Below are positions 28,000 through 37,052 of a DNA stretch of 57,816 nt, in pieces (the stretch's first letter is position 1; the number at the start of each line of letters is the position of its first letter). The stretch is from Salipaludibacillus daqingensis. GTDB lineage: Bacteria > Bacillota > Bacilli > Bacillales > Salisediminibacteriaceae. Location: NCBI RefSeq assembly GCF_029891575.1, contig NZ_JARZHF010000015.1, positions 1 to 57,816 of the forward strand, written 5' to 3'. The position numbers and the translations under genes are program-made. Under the pieces are notes generated by a model. It did no database searches. It saw only the letters and a list, made by a program, of their open reading frames with translations, and had not been told where the DNA came from.

Positions 28000-30900
28000 T
28001 TATGCGTTCGCTACTTCGTCTTTTTGAACATCATCTAATTTAGCTAGAACTTGTTCAAGGATTTTCATGTAGTCACCGTCACTTAATGACTTTGTCTTTA
28101 AATGAATCACAATCTGGCTACCTAGCATAGATAAATGTAATTTCGGGGAAATTTTATTAACGACAGTAAACAATTTTGATCCATCAATACGGCCTGTTGT
28201 TTCCTCACTTAACACTACTTTACACTGATTATTTTTTTCTGATACAGACTCTACCTTCTCCTGTTTGGAAAGCAATTTGATTTTGGAAACAGAGAAAAGA
28301 TAACTCACTTCAGAAGGGTAATCTCCAAAGCGGTCAATCATCTCATTTTGGAGATCCAATAAATCTCGCTGTGACTCTAATGTTTTAAAACGTTTATACA
28401 TATCAATTTTTTGCTTTGAATCTGGGATATAGGATTCAGGGATGTATGCGTCTACTTTCACATCTAATTCGATATCTGGCTCTTTTTCCTGTTTTGGTTT
28501 CCCTTCATTTGCTTCTAATTCTTTTCGCTCATCAATAGCATCTTTTAACATTTGCGAATAAAGATCAAAACCAACAGATGCGATAAAGCCATGCTGTTCA
28601 GCTCCTAGTAGATTTCCTGCTCCTCTAATCGATAAATCTCGCATTGCGATCTTAAATCCAGAACCTAATTCGGTAAACTCTTTAATGGATTGCAAACGCT
28701 TTTCAGCAACTTCTGTAAGAACTTTATCTCTCTGGTGTGTGAAATAAGCATAAGCCACGCGATTTGATCTACCAACACGCCCTCGTAGCTGATAAAGCTG
28801 AGAAAGTCCCATGCGATCTGCATTATGAATAATTAACGTATTCACATTCGGAATATCGACGCCTGTTTCAATAATCGTTGTCGTCACAAGAACTTCTGTC
28901 GTTCCTTCAAGAAAATCAAGCATGACGTTTTCCAGTTCCGATTCCGTCATCCGACCGTGAGCAAAACGAACGTTCGCTTCAGGAACAAGCATGGAAATTT
29001 TATCTGCCATCGATTCAATATCTTCCACTCGGTTATATAAGAAGTAAACTTGCCCACCTCGAGACAACTCTCTTTCAATCGCTTCCCTAACGAGAGATTC
29101 ATTATATTCCACAACGTATGTTTGCACTGGAAAACGATTTTCAGGTGGTGTTTCAATAACGGATAAGTCGCGGACACCTAGCATGGACATGTGAAGGGTC
29201 CTCGGAATAGGTGTTGCCGTTAATGTTAATACGTCCACATTTGCTTTTAAACGTTTGATCTTTTCCTTATGGGTCACGCCAAATCGCTGTTCTTCATCAA
29301 CAATTAATAACCCTAGGTCTTTAAATACAATATCTTTCGACAGAAGTCGGTGCGTCCCTACTACAATGTCGCAGTTTCCTTTCTTCAAGTTATCTGTCGT
29401 TTGTTTTAATTCTTTTCTGCTTCTAAAACGACTTAACAAGCCGATATTGATTGGGAAATCTTGAAACCTTTCACGAATCGTTTCATAGTGTTGTTGGGCC
29501 AAAATCGTTGTTGGTACAAGAAAAGCGACTTGTTTTCCGTCCATGATCGCTTTGAACGCGGCTCGAAGGGCTACTTCTGTTTTTCCATACCCTACATCCC
29601 CGCACAAAAGACGATCCATCGGTCGTTCTCTTTCCATATCTTGCTTAATCTCCTCAATAGACTGGATTTGATCTTCCGTTTCTTGGTATGGGAATGACCC
29701 TTCAAATTCTTGTTGTTCAGGCCCATCTTTCGAAAACGCATGACCTTTACTCCGTTCTCTTTCTGCTGAAACTTTGATCAAATCTTCCGCAATGTCTTCT
29801 ACTGAAGACTTTACTTTCTTTTTCACCTTTTTCCAATCGCTTCCACCAAGTGCATACATTTTTGGATCTTTATCTTCTGAACCGACATATTTCTGAACTT
29901 GGTCAATCTGATCCACTGGAACATAAAGTTTGTCATTCCCAGCATAGGAGATGTGCATATAATCTTTATGAATATCGCCTACTTTTAACGTATCTATGCC
30001 AAGATATTTTCCTATTCCGTGATTGACGTGGACAACCCAATCCCCTACTTTTAATTCAGAATAACTTTTAATTCTCTCTGCATTTGATAGTTTTTGTCTT
30101 CGTTTTGGTCGGCGATTTTTTTTCGTAAACACTTCTTCTTCAGTAATAACAATCGTCCGCTGCAATGGAAGTTCGAATCCAGACATGAAATGACCTAGTG
30201 TAATTTGGGCTTGCCCGTTGACAGGGAGGTGCTCACTACTAACAATAGCCGCCTCAATCTCGTAATCTTCTAATACACTTTTCATTCGCTCTGCTCGTTC
30301 TTTTCCTGCACAGATGAAGGAAATGGCGTAACCTGCTTCTTTCCAACGAGTCACTTCGTTTTTCAGTAAATGAAGTTGTCCATGAAAGTTTTGCATCGTT
30401 TTACTTTGTATGTTTACGATGTTTTGTGGATTTGTTGACGGAATATGTCGTAAAAACAAACTCAAATATATCATTGGTGCTGTTGATTTCTGAATGATAT
30501 CTTCCCAAGATTGAGACATCTGCATATCCGACACTACGCCACCTTGAGAAAGCATCGTCATCTGCCAATCTGCTTCTTCTCTTTCTAAACTTTGAACCAT
30601 TTCTTGCACTCGACTGATTTCATCGACGAAAACATTTCCTCCTTGAGGCATGTAATCGATAAGTGTATGCATTTGTTCATAATACATGGACATGTATTTA
30701 TACATCGTGTCAAACATCGTTCGCTGTTTAAGCCAATCGATCTCTACACCAATTTGATCCGCTAGTTTTTCTTTTACAACGTTATCTTTCACTTTTTTTA
30801 ACGTGACGGCTAGTTCTTTCTCTAGCTTTGCTGCTCCTCGTTGAAATTGTTCTTCATCTAGTAATATCTCTTTTGCTGGTCCAATCGTTACTCGTTCTGT

Positions 30901-31551
30901 TTGTGAAATAGAACGTTGTGTTTCCACGTCAAAGAAACGGATCGAGTCTACCTCCGTATCAAAGAGTTCTATACGGATAGGATGCTCTTCCGTTAAAGGA
31001 TATATATCTACGATTCCACCGCGAACACTGAGATGTCCGGGTGTTGAAACCATTTCTACTCGTTGGTACCCCATCGAGATACATTGGTTCAATACGTGTG
31101 ATAAATCTAGTTCTTCTTCTACTTGAAATGTAATTTGTCTCGAACTCCACATAGTCGGAGGCGGTAACAATCTTCTCACACCTGCTATGGGAGCAATCAC
31201 AATCGCTTCATTGCCTGAAGTCCAGCAGTTTAATGCTTCTAATCTTTGTCCTCTCATTTCAGGACTAGCTACGGCAACTTCAGATGAAATTAACTCGTTA
31301 ACTGGATATAAATAAACTTGGTCCTCGCCAAGAATGGAAACAAGGTCATCAAATAATTTCTGTGCTTGAAATAGATTATGGGTAACAACTAGCTGTGAGT
31401 TCCCCGTTTTTTTATAGATCGCAGCAAGCATTAAGGAGCGAGCCGATCCAGTTAGTCCTGAGACCATCTGTTCAGATAAATTAGCTTCTAACCCTTCGAC
31501 AATACTTGCAACATCATCGCCATGATACATTGTTTTGATTAGCCCTTCCAA
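28000..31551 (-). CDS. mfd: transcription-repair coupling factor
   Basis: Removes RNA polymerase stalled at lesions and recruits UvrAB. The 1183-residue protein has the UvrB-like N-terminal module, the RNA polymerase-interaction domain (KVGDWVVHVNHGIGKYLGID), a RecG-like helicase with Walker A GDVGYGKTE and DEEQRF, and the TRCF C-terminal domain. I start at a TTG (31551), six bases after GGGGGG; the frame is open to 31593, but that TTG has no site and lies in a hairpin loop. The downstream start aligns with B. subtilis Mfd. It probably has its own, unassigned promoter. Confidence 0.96.
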   Translation of the reverse strand: MEGLIKTMYHGDDVASIVEGLEANLSEQMVSGLTGSARSLMLAAIYKKTGNSQLVVTHNLFQAQKLFDDLVSILGEDQVYLYPVNELISSEVAVASPEMRGQRLEALNCWTSGNEAIVIAPIAGVRRLLPPPTMWSSRQITFQVEEELDLSHVLNQCISMGYQRVEMVSTPGHLSVRGGIVDIYPLTEEHPIRIELFDTEVDSIRFFDVETQRSISQTERVTIGPAKEILLDEEQFQRGAAKLEKELAVTLKKVKDNVVKEKLADQIGVEIDWLKQRTMFDTMYKYMSMYYEQMHTLIDYMPQGGNVFVDEISRVQEMVQSLEREEADWQMTMLSQGGVVSDMQMSQSWEDIIQKSTAPMIYLSLFLRHIPSTNPQNIVNIQSKTMQNFHGQLHLLKNEVTRWKEAGYAISFICAGKERAERMKSVLEDYEIEAAIVSSEHLPVNGQAQITLGHFMSGFELPLQRTIVITEEEVFTKKNRRPKRRQKLSNAERIKSYSELKVGDWVVHVNHGIGKYLGIDTLKVGDIHKDYMHISYAGNDKLYVPVDQIDQVQKYVGSEDKDPKMYALGGSDWKKVKKKVKSSVEDIAEDLIKVSAERERSKGHAFSKDGPEQQEFEGSFPYQETEDQIQSIEEIKQDMERERPMDRLLCGDVGYGKTEVALRAAFKAIMDGKQVAFLVPTTILAQQHYETIRERFQDFPINIGLLSRFRSRKELKQTTDNLKKGNCDIVVGTHRLLSKDIVFKDLGLLIVDEEQRFGVTHKEKIKRLKANVDVLTLTATPIPRTLHMSMLGVRDLSVIETPPENRFPVQTYVVEYNESLVREAIERELSRGGQVYFLYNRVEDIESMADKISMLVPEANVRFAHGRMTESELENVMLDFLEGTTEVLVTTTIIETGVDIPNVNTLIIHNADRMGLSQLYQLRGRVGRSNRVAYAYFTHQRDKVLTEVAEKRLQSIKEFTELGSGFKIAMRDLSIRGAGNLLGAEQHGFIASVGFDLYSQMLKDAIDERKELEANEGKPKQEKEPDIELDVKVDAYIPESYIPDSKQKIDMYKRFKTLESQRDLLDLQNEMIDRFGDYPSEVSYLFSVSKIKLLSKQEKVESVSEKNNQCKVVLSEETTGRIDGSKLFTVVNKISPKLHLSMLGSQIVIHLKTKSLSDGDYMKILEQVLAKLDDVQKDEVANA

Positions 31552-31579
31552 GGTCTTCCCCCCACCTTCTAGTGATTGA

Positions 31580-31612
31580 CCGTTTTTTGTCAATGCTACT
31601 TACAAAAAACGG
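31580..31612 (-). other. mfd leader hairpin
   Basis: CCGTTTTTTGT and ACAAAAAACGG form a perfect 11-bp inverted repeat with an 11-nt loop, 28 bases before the mfd TTG. No T-run follows on the minus strand, so it does not look like a terminator; it may stabilise the messenger or bind a protein. Confidence 0.5.
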
Positions 31613-31712
31613 AATTTCACGTTTATCTATTTTAAAATCATTTGTTAACATATATTAAAGGCCTATCAATTAATTCTCTGCTTTCATCTTTACATTATTT
31701 TGAGTAAACCTA

Positions 31713-31745
31713 CTAGAAAAATGCTTTGGCAGCACTTGCCAAAGC
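31713..31745 (-). terminator. fin terminator
   Basis: GCTTTGGCA (31737-31745) pairs perfectly with TGCCAAAGC (31723-31731) on the minus strand, followed by ATTTTTC. It separates fin from mfd. Confidence 0.87.
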
Positions 31746-31761
31746 TTGTCGAACCTTGTTT

Positions 31762-31989
31762 TTAGTGAATAAAAGACTCTTGTTCATGGTAAGTCGGATA
31801 TTGCTTCAATGTTTGTTCACAGTCCTCACAAATGGTTCGTATATGAACATGACCTTTTGTGTCATATTCAATCATTTCTTGTTTTTCTTGCTCATTTAGT
31901 TGGTCAATGCCTAATTGTCGACTATCAATGGTAGATGGAATTGATCCTATCTTCTGATGACAGTGACGACAATAATAGTGAATCGCCAT
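31762..31989 (-). CDS. fin: anti-sigma-F factor Fin
   Basis: Small forespore protein that inhibits sigma-F and promotes the switch to sigma-G in B. subtilis. The 75 residues begin MAIHYYCRHC and have two zinc-type CxxC pairs, C7/C10 and C54/C57 (ICEDC), with the conserved end HEQESFI. The start at 31989 follows AGGAGG by nine bases; the frame is open to 32010. A close match to a sigma-G/sigma-F promoter lies 39 bp upstream, and a terminator follows, so it is monocistronic. Confidence 0.93.
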   Translation of the reverse strand: MAIHYYCRHCHQKIGSIPSTIDSRQLGIDQLNEQEKQEMIEYDTKGHVHIRTICEDCEQTLKQYPTYHEQESFIH

Positions 31990-32027
31990 ATCCTGCACCC
32001 TCCTAATCAAACACTGCTCTATTCATT

Positions 32028-32057
32028 TAGTATGAACGAACAAAGTTTAAATTATGC
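32028..32057 (-). promoter_or_regulatory. sigma-G-type (forespore) promoter of fin
   Basis: GCATA (32053-32057) and CATACTA (32028-32034) separated by 18 bp match the sigma-G consensus GYATR-N18-CATNMTA at every position; sigma-F tolerates the same -35. This fits the known forespore expression of fin. Confidence 0.8.
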
Positions 32058-32081
32058 AAGGGTGATTCAATCCGTTTATGT

Positions 32082-32642
32082 TTATTGATTGAAGTCATTC
32101 ATGACTTTGAGAAAGTCTTTTTCTGTCCAAGCTTCTACCGCTTCCGCAGATTTATCTAAAGATACTTCTACTTTCTGTCGCTCATCCGGCGAAAAACTTC
32201 CTAACACATAATCAGGAACTGCTATCCCTTGATCGGGACGGCCAATGCCAATCCTGATGCGATTAAACTGGTCCGTCCCTAAATGTTGTATGATAGATCG
32301 AATGCCGTTATGCCCCCCATGACTACCTTTTTGGCGTAAACGGATTTTACCTGGTGGCAAGTCCAAGTCATCATAAACTACTAACAAGTCTTCTTTATCA
32401 ATCTTGAAGTAATTCATAAGTGGCACGATCGCTTCTCCAGACAAGTTCATGTACGTGAGTGGTTTAAGTAAGAAAACTTTCTTGCCATTCACTCTTGAAA
32501 ATCCATAAGCTCCTTTGAATTTTGATTGATCTAATTCAATTTTTAATCGCTCTTGGCACTTATCAATCACTTCAAACCCGACATTATGTCTCGTTCGATC
32601 ATATTTTTTCCCTGGATTACCTAGTCCTACGACGAGCTTCAT
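32082..32642 (-). CDS. pth: peptidyl-tRNA hydrolase
   Basis: Recycles tRNA from prematurely released peptidyl-tRNA (B. subtilis spoVC). The 186-residue form has the catalytic RHNVGF (H19), NLSGEAIVPL, the catalytic aspartate in VVYDDLDLPPGKIR, and GSHGGHNGIRSI. I start at the ATG at 32642 (MKLVVGLGNPG, with AAGGAG 11 bases upstream) because this gives the family length. An ATG at 32699 with GGGAG would add a basic 19-residue extension and cannot be excluded. It is about 250 bp downstream of ctc. Confidence 0.95.
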   Translation of the reverse strand: MKLVVGLGNPGKKYDRTRHNVGFEVIDKCQERLKIELDQSKFKGAYGFSRVNGKKVFLLKPLTYMNLSGEAIVPLMNYFKIDKEDLLVVYDDLDLPPGKIRLRQKGSHGGHNGIRSIIQHLGTDQFNRIRIGIGRPDQGIAVPDYVLGSFSPDERQKVEVSLDKSAEAVEAWTEKDFLKVMNDFNQ

Positions 32643-32849
32643 TGGTGCGCTCTCTCCTTCTTCTTTTGCTCTCCGTTGGAAAAACTTCTTAAATAGCATA
32701 GTCGTCTCTCCCTGTGAAATGTGACATCTTCTATTATACTGCAATCTCTTTCGAAAGTTAACGTTCCTCGATGTAAAAGTTGTTTGTAAAGAAAAGATAA
32801 CGTATAAAAAAGAGGTGATTATCGCTTATCTCCCCCATAAACATACGAG

Positions 32850-32885
32850 ACTAAAAGGGTATAACCGGAAATGGTTATACCCTTT
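32850..32885 (-). terminator. ctc terminator
   Basis: A perfect 13-bp stem (AAAGGGTATAACC, 32873-32885 with 32854-32866) with a 6-nt loop and TTTTAG on the minus strand, 10 bp after the ctc stop. Confidence 0.9.
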
Positions 32886-32895
32886 AAAGTTATCA

Positions 32896-33537
32896 TTATT
32901 TTTCTTCTGATTCAGACTCTGATTCTTCTTCTGCTCCAACCAATTCAGGTTCTGCAGATTCGTCTTCTGTTTCTGGTTCTTCAGGCTCTTCGTCTGGAGG
33001 TAGAATAGAAATAACAACCTCTTCAGGATCATTATTAAATTCATATTTCTCTCCACTTTGAAGATCTTTCACTTGAATGGAATCATTCACATCAAGTTCT
33101 GATACTTCAACTTCAATGGAATCAGGTAAGTCATTTGGCAATGCTCGTACTGACAGCTCATAAACCGCTTGTTGAAGAACACCACCGTCTTTCACTCCGA
33201 CAGATTCTCCTACAACTTGAACTGGAACATCAGCATCCATTTCTTCTTTCATGTTCGCTGCGTAAAAATCTACGTGGATTACTTCATTTTTAATTGAATC
33301 ATATTGTAAGTCATAAATCATGACATCCGTTTTCGTACCGTCAATATCAAGTTTAAAAACACCTGTTTTACCTTCTGAACGAAGTGTTTTAATAAATGAG
33401 ATTTGCTCTACGGCAATCGGTTTATTTCCGTAAGCTTTCCCGTAAACTACTGCGGGAATATTTCCTTCCGAACGTAGCTTTGATAATCTCGAACCTTTTA
33501 AATCTTCTCTCACTGCTGCCTGTAATACTGTAGCCAT
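32896..33537 (-). CDS. ctc: 50S ribosomal protein L25/general stress protein Ctc
   Basis: Binds 5S rRNA in the large subunit. The 213-residue long form has the L25 domain (DLKGSRLSKLRSEGNIPAVV, about 8-95), the beta-rich TL5 domain to about 185, and a very acidic tail of Glu/Ser. In B. subtilis ctc is a classical sigma-B general stress gene; a sigma-B-like promoter is visible 40-65 bp upstream. It follows prs with no clear terminator between, so it may also be read from prs. Confidence 0.95.
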   Translation of the reverse strand: MATVLQAAVREDLKGSRLSKLRSEGNIPAVVYGKAYGNKPIAVEQISFIKTLRSEGKTGVFKLDIDGTKTDVMIYDLQYDSIKNEVIHVDFYAANMKEEMDADVPVQVVGESVGVKDGGVLQQAVYELSVRALPNDLPDSIEVEVSELDVNDSIQVKDLQSGEKYEFNNDPEEVVISILPPDEEPEEPETEDESAEPELVGAEEESESESEEK

Positions 33538-33576
33538 TTCTAATCACCTCATAATTTTTTCGGTTCTTTTTATGTC

Positions 33577-33602
33577 TTTCCCAACTTCAGTTGGATTGAA
33601 AC
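33577..33602 (-). promoter_or_regulatory. candidate sigma-B promoter of ctc
   Basis: GTTTCA (33597-33602), 14 bp, GGGAAA (33577-33582), against the sigma-B consensus GTTTAA-N12-15-GGGWAW: one mismatch in the -35 and none in the -10. The known sigma-B control of ctc in B. subtilis supports it. The spacer contains a CCAACT/AGTTGG hairpin. Confidence 0.62.
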
Positions 33603-33715
33603 CTGTTTTTTGTGAAACTTCTCTAATGAAACGGGATGGTTTTCCAAAACAATGTTGAAACGATCAATCTGAGAATTTCTAGTTACAATAACAACGGCAC
33701 CTAATTTCGAAAGCT

Positions 33716-34666
33716 TTAGTCAAACAAACGACTAACAGATCGCTCTTCGTGAACGTGAATAATCGCTTTAGCAAGCAATGGCCCTACAGATAACTGTGTA
33801 ATGTTATCAATCATTTTTTCCTCCGGAAGTGGAATGGAGTTTGTCACAACTAATTCTTTAATTTGCGAGTTCTTTATTCTTTCAATAGCAGGACCAGATA
33901 AAACTGGGTGTGTACTACAAGCATACACTTCTTTTGCTCCACTCTCAATCATTGCACTTGCTGCCAAAGTCATCGTACCTGCTGTATCAATGATGTCATC
34001 GATGATAATCGCTGTTTTTCCTTCAATATCACCGATTATGTTCATTACTTCCGACGTATTCGGTTTCGGTCGACGTTTATCAATAATCGCAATTGGCGCT
34101 TTCAAACGATCAGCCATCTTACGAGCACGAACAACTCCTCCGTGATCGGGAGACACAACAACGATGTCTTCTAACTCCTTTTGTTCAAAATAATTTGCTA
34201 AGATCGGTACACCGACTAATTGGTCAACAGGAATATCAAAGAATCCTTGAATTTGAGTAGCATGAAGGTCTAACGTGATGACTCTTGTTGCTCCAGCAGT
34301 TTCTAATAAATTCGCAACTAACTTCGCAGTTATTGGTTCACGTGAGCGAGCTTTCCTATCTTGTCGAGCATATCCATAGTAAGGGAGAACTACGTTAATA
34401 TTGTTTGCAGAGGCACGCTTCAGTGCATCAATCATAATTAATAGCTCCATAATATGCTCATTTGCTGGAGATGACGTAGACTGGATGACGTAAATATCAC
34501 ATCCTCGAATACTTTCTTCAATATTTATTTGAATTTCACCATCACTAAATCTAGTCACTGAACTTTTTCCCATTTCGACACCGATTTCCTTTGTAATTTC
34601 GTGGGCCAATTCTGGGTTTGAGTTTAGGGTAAACACCTTTAAATTGTGATCATTGTACTGAGCCAT
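33716..34666 (-). CDS. prs: ribose-phosphate pyrophosphokinase
   Basis: Makes PRPP from ribose 5-phosphate and ATP, feeding purine, pyrimidine and salvage pathways, including the hprT product here. The 316 residues carry [54 protein letters not shown] and the PRPP loop [10 protein letters not shown]. Start at 34666 (GGAGG 11 bases upstream; family N-terminus). It is 43 bp downstream of glmU and probably co-transcribed. Confidence 0.97.
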   Translation of the reverse strand: MAQYNDHNLKVFTLNSNPELAHEITKEIGVEMGKSSVTRFSDGEIQINIEESIRGCDIYVIQSTSSPANEHIMELLIMIDALKRASANNINVVLPYYGYARQDRKARSREPITAKLVANLLETAGATRVITLDLHATQIQGFFDIPVDQLVGVPILANYFEQKELEDIVVVSPDHGGVVRARKMADRLKAPIAIIDKRRPKPNTSEVMNIIGDIEGKTAIIIDDIIDTAGTMTLAASAMIESGAKEVYACSTHPVLSGPAIERIKNSQIKELVVTNSIPLPEEKMIDNITQLSVGPLLAKAIIHVHEERSVSRLFD

Positions 34667-34709
34667 CGCTTTGAAAACCTCCATTAAATTTTACTTTCAT
34701 CACATACGA

Positions 34710-36074
34710 TTATTGATTTTTCTTCCCATAACCTTCTTTGTTTATTTGACGCTGTCTAGCAATTGCTAAGGAATCCACAGGCACATTATCGGTAATCGTC
34801 GAACCTGCCGCGATATAAGACCCTTTCCCAACAGTCACTGGGGCTATTAAATTAGAGTTACAGCCAATGAATGCTCCGTCTTCTATTGTTGTTAAAAATT
34901 TGTTTTTTCCATCATAGTTTACTGTAATAGAACCACATCCAACATTCACACCATCGCCTATTTCTGCATCGCCAAGATAACTCAGGTGAGAAGCTTTACT
35001 TCCTTTACCCATCGTCATTTTCTTCAGCTCTACAAAATTACCTACTCGAACGCCTTCTGCTAATTTTGTATCTGGTCGAAGATGTGAGAACGGCCCAATC
35101 GACACATGCTCTCCTACTTGACTCAAGTGAACAACCGACTGTTTTATTGTCGTTTCATTACCGATTTGACTATCCTTAATCTCAGTATGAGGACCTATGT
35201 GACATTCTTCGCCAATAACGGTTTCACCTGCTAGAACGGTTCCTGGATGAAGGGTTGTATCTTTCCCAATTACCGTATCTGGAGATATGTATGTTTGGTC
35301 TGGATCAATGATAGTAACACCTTCGCGCATCCAGTTTTCGTTAATACGCTTTTTCATCCATTTTTCTGCTTGGCTAAGAGCGACACGATCATTTACTCCC
35401 ATCGTTTCATTGAAATCATCGGTCTGATAAGCGGTTACAATGTCTCCATCTTTTTGTAAAATCTCAACGACGTCCGGCAAATAATATTCTCCTTGAACAT
35501 TATCGTTTCCTACTCGCTTTAATGTTTCAAAAAGGGTTTCATTGTCAAAGCAATATGTCCCAGTATTAATTTCTTTCACTTGCTTTTCTTCTTCCGAAGC
35601 GTCTTTATGTTCAACGATCTTTTTCACTCTGTCTTGATCGTCTCGCAACACACGACCGTATCCTGCAGGGTTATCTGCATTAGCAGTTAGGACTGTTGCT
35701 TTGGCGCGAGTCGATTCATGATGCTCAATCAATGCATTCATCGTTTCTTTCGTTAATAACGGAGTATCCCCACAAACAACCATCGTGATACCTGGTTTAT
35801 TTTTTAACACTTCTTCTGCTTGCATCACAGCATGTCCGGTTCCTAATTGTTCAGCTTGTAACGCATACTTAACTCGTTCTCCAATTTTCTCTTTCACCAT
35901 TTCAGCACCGTGGCCAACAATCGTTACCATTTCATCTATATGGCATTGTTCAAGCTGATCTACAATGTGCTGTACCATCGGTTTCCCACAAACAGGATGA
36001 AGTACCTTATATAGGTTAGATTTCATCCTTGTTCCTTTTCCTGCAGCTAATACCACTGCAAATCGCTTTTTCAT
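34710..36074 (-). CDS. glmU: bifunctional GlmU (UDP-GlcNAc synthesis)
   Basis: Acetylates glucosamine 1-phosphate and uridylates the product to give UDP-GlcNAc for peptidoglycan. The 454 residues have the N-terminal pyrophosphorylase ([24 protein letters not shown]) and a C-terminal left-handed beta-helix of hexapeptide repeats (about 250-450). GGGGG lies seven bases before the ATG. It has its own promoter at 36107-36135 besides possible read-through from spoVG. Confidence 0.97.
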   Translation of the reverse strand: MKKRFAVVLAAGKGTRMKSNLYKVLHPVCGKPMVQHIVDQLEQCHIDEMVTIVGHGAEMVKEKIGERVKYALQAEQLGTGHAVMQAEEVLKNKPGITMVVCGDTPLLTKETMNALIEHHESTRAKATVLTANADNPAGYGRVLRDDQDRVKKIVEHKDASEEEKQVKEINTGTYCFDNETLFETLKRVGNDNVQGEYYLPDVVEILQKDGDIVTAYQTDDFNETMGVNDRVALSQAEKWMKKRINENWMREGVTIIDPDQTYISPDTVIGKDTTLHPGTVLAGETVIGEECHIGPHTEIKDSQIGNETTIKQSVVHLSQVGEHVSIGPFSHLRPDTKLAEGVRVGNFVELKKMTMGKGSKASHLSYLGDAEIGDGVNVGCGSITVNYDGKNKFLTTIEDGAFIGCNSNLIAPVTVGKGSYIAAGSTITDNVPVDSLAIARQRQINKEGYGKKNQ

Positions 36075-36106
36075 TCCATAACCCCCATGCGCTATTTTCC
36101 ATTACG

Positions 36107-36135
36107 AATATATCTTATATTAAGGTTTATTTCAA
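36107..36135 (-). promoter_or_regulatory. sigma-A promoter of glmU
   Basis: TTGAAA (36130-36135), 17-bp spacer, TATATT (36107-36112), 33 bp upstream of the glmU ATG and downstream of the spoVG terminator. Confidence 0.8.
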
Positions 36136-36182
36136 GATGGATAGACAATTAATCATTCATTACAAAAAAAAAGAAGACACAC

Positions 36183-36223
36183 AAAAGAACCTAGTCTCAA
36201 TGAAATAAGACTAAGTCCGTTCA
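36183..36223 (-). terminator. spoVG terminator
   Basis: CTTAGTCT (36208-36215) pairs with AGACTAGG (36190-36197) with one wobble, extended imperfectly by GAAC/TTC and followed by TTTTGTG on the minus strand. It is moderate in strength, so some read-through into glmU is likely. Confidence 0.6.
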
Positions 36224-36233
36224 AAATAAATAA

Positions 36234-36536
36234 TTATGATGCACCTGCTTCTTCATATGATTGTTCTTTTGTTTCTTCTTTCTCCCCAACTTTCTCATAC
36301 TCCGTTAAAACTGCCAACTGAATTTTTTCACGTGTTTTCGACGAAATTGGATGAGCTATGTCCCTGAACTCTCCATCTGGTGTTCGCTTGCTTGGCATTG
36401 CAACGAACATGCCGTTATTGCCGTCGATGACCCGAATGTCATGTACGACAAATTCATCATCGATGGTAATAGATGCGATTGCAAGCATACGACCTTCCGT
36501 GTTTACACGGCGAAGCCTCACATCTGTTACTTCCAT
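36234..36536 (-). CDS. spoVG: RNA-binding regulator SpoVG
   Basis: The 100-residue protein starts [16 protein letters not shown] and contains [20 protein letters not shown] and [10 protein letters not shown], with the conserved EEAGAS end. In B. subtilis it affects septation, cortex formation and mRNA-level regulation. The ATG at 36536 is preceded by AAAGGTGG; the frame runs open to 36590. A perfect sigma-H promoter lies about 46 bp upstream, in an AT-rich region of the kind bound by AbrB. Confidence 0.96.
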   Translation of the reverse strand: MEVTDVRLRRVNTEGRMLAIASITIDDEFVVHDIRVIDGNNGMFVAMPSKRTPDGEFRDIAHPISSKTREKIQLAVLTEYEKVGEKEETKEQSYEEAGAS

Positions 36537-36581
36537 ATCTGCCACCACCTTTTTCCAATGAAATACCTTCTTGTTTACTCG

Positions 36582-36608
36582 ATTCGTCATAAATTGGAAT
36601 TATCCTTC
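36582..36608 (-). promoter_or_regulatory. sigma-H promoter of spoVG
   Basis: GAAGGATAA (36600-36608), 11 bp, GACGAAT (36582-36588) satisfies RNAGGAWWW-N11-RNNGAAT at every position, with the same 11-bp spacing as the B. subtilis spoVG promoter. The 100 bp upstream are strongly AT-rich, as expected for AbrB repression. Confidence 0.88.
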
Positions 36609-36777
36609 TTTTTTGAGAAAAAAAACTTAAAAATGTAAACGTTTTATAAATATATGTAAAATATTAGTCATATTGTGATTGAAGTCACTATTTGAAGTGG
36701 TCATAAATGTTATCAAATCGATGATGTTTCATAAACAAAAGGAGTATTACGTAAATAAATCCCTTCGTTAGATCGAT

Positions 36778-36939
36778 TCATTCCTTCTTCTTTCGATGAA
36801 TCGCGCCAACTTGATTGCTATATACAGTCTCATAAATGTTTTCTCGATACTCTTCCGGGAAACGATGATCATGCAATTCCCAAAAATTACTAATATGATC
36901 TAATAGAATTTTTTTAATCACACCATCCTTGTTATTCAT
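36778..36939 (-). CDS. small hypothetical protein, 53 residues
   Basis: Not recognised. GGGAG lies eight bases before the ATG at 36939, which supports real translation; the frame is open upstream to a TTG at 36963. The product is charged, rich in N/H/E/K (NFWELHDHRFPEEYRENIYE) with a basic end (HRKKKE), no membrane segment and no cysteines. It lies alone between the purR terminator and the spoVG control region, where B. subtilis has yabJ. I saw no clear promoter or terminator for it. Confidence 0.6.
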   Translation of the reverse strand: MNNKDGVIKKILLDHISNFWELHDHRFPEEYRENIYETVYSNQVGAIHRKKKE

Positions 36940-37012
36940 TTGAGCCACTCCCTTTATGGCCAAGATACCCTAAAGCTTTTCTACAACTCAAAAATCTATC
37001 ATTTCCTAAACA

Positions 37013-37045
37013 AATAAAAAACCGTTGCCTTTATTGGCAACGGTT
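37013..37045 (-). terminator. ispE-purR terminator
   Basis: Perfect 10-bp stem AACCGTTGCC/GGCAACGGTT with a 6-nt loop, followed by TTTTATTTG on the minus strand, 8 bp after the purR stop. Confidence 0.93.
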
Positions 37046-37052
37046 CAAACAA

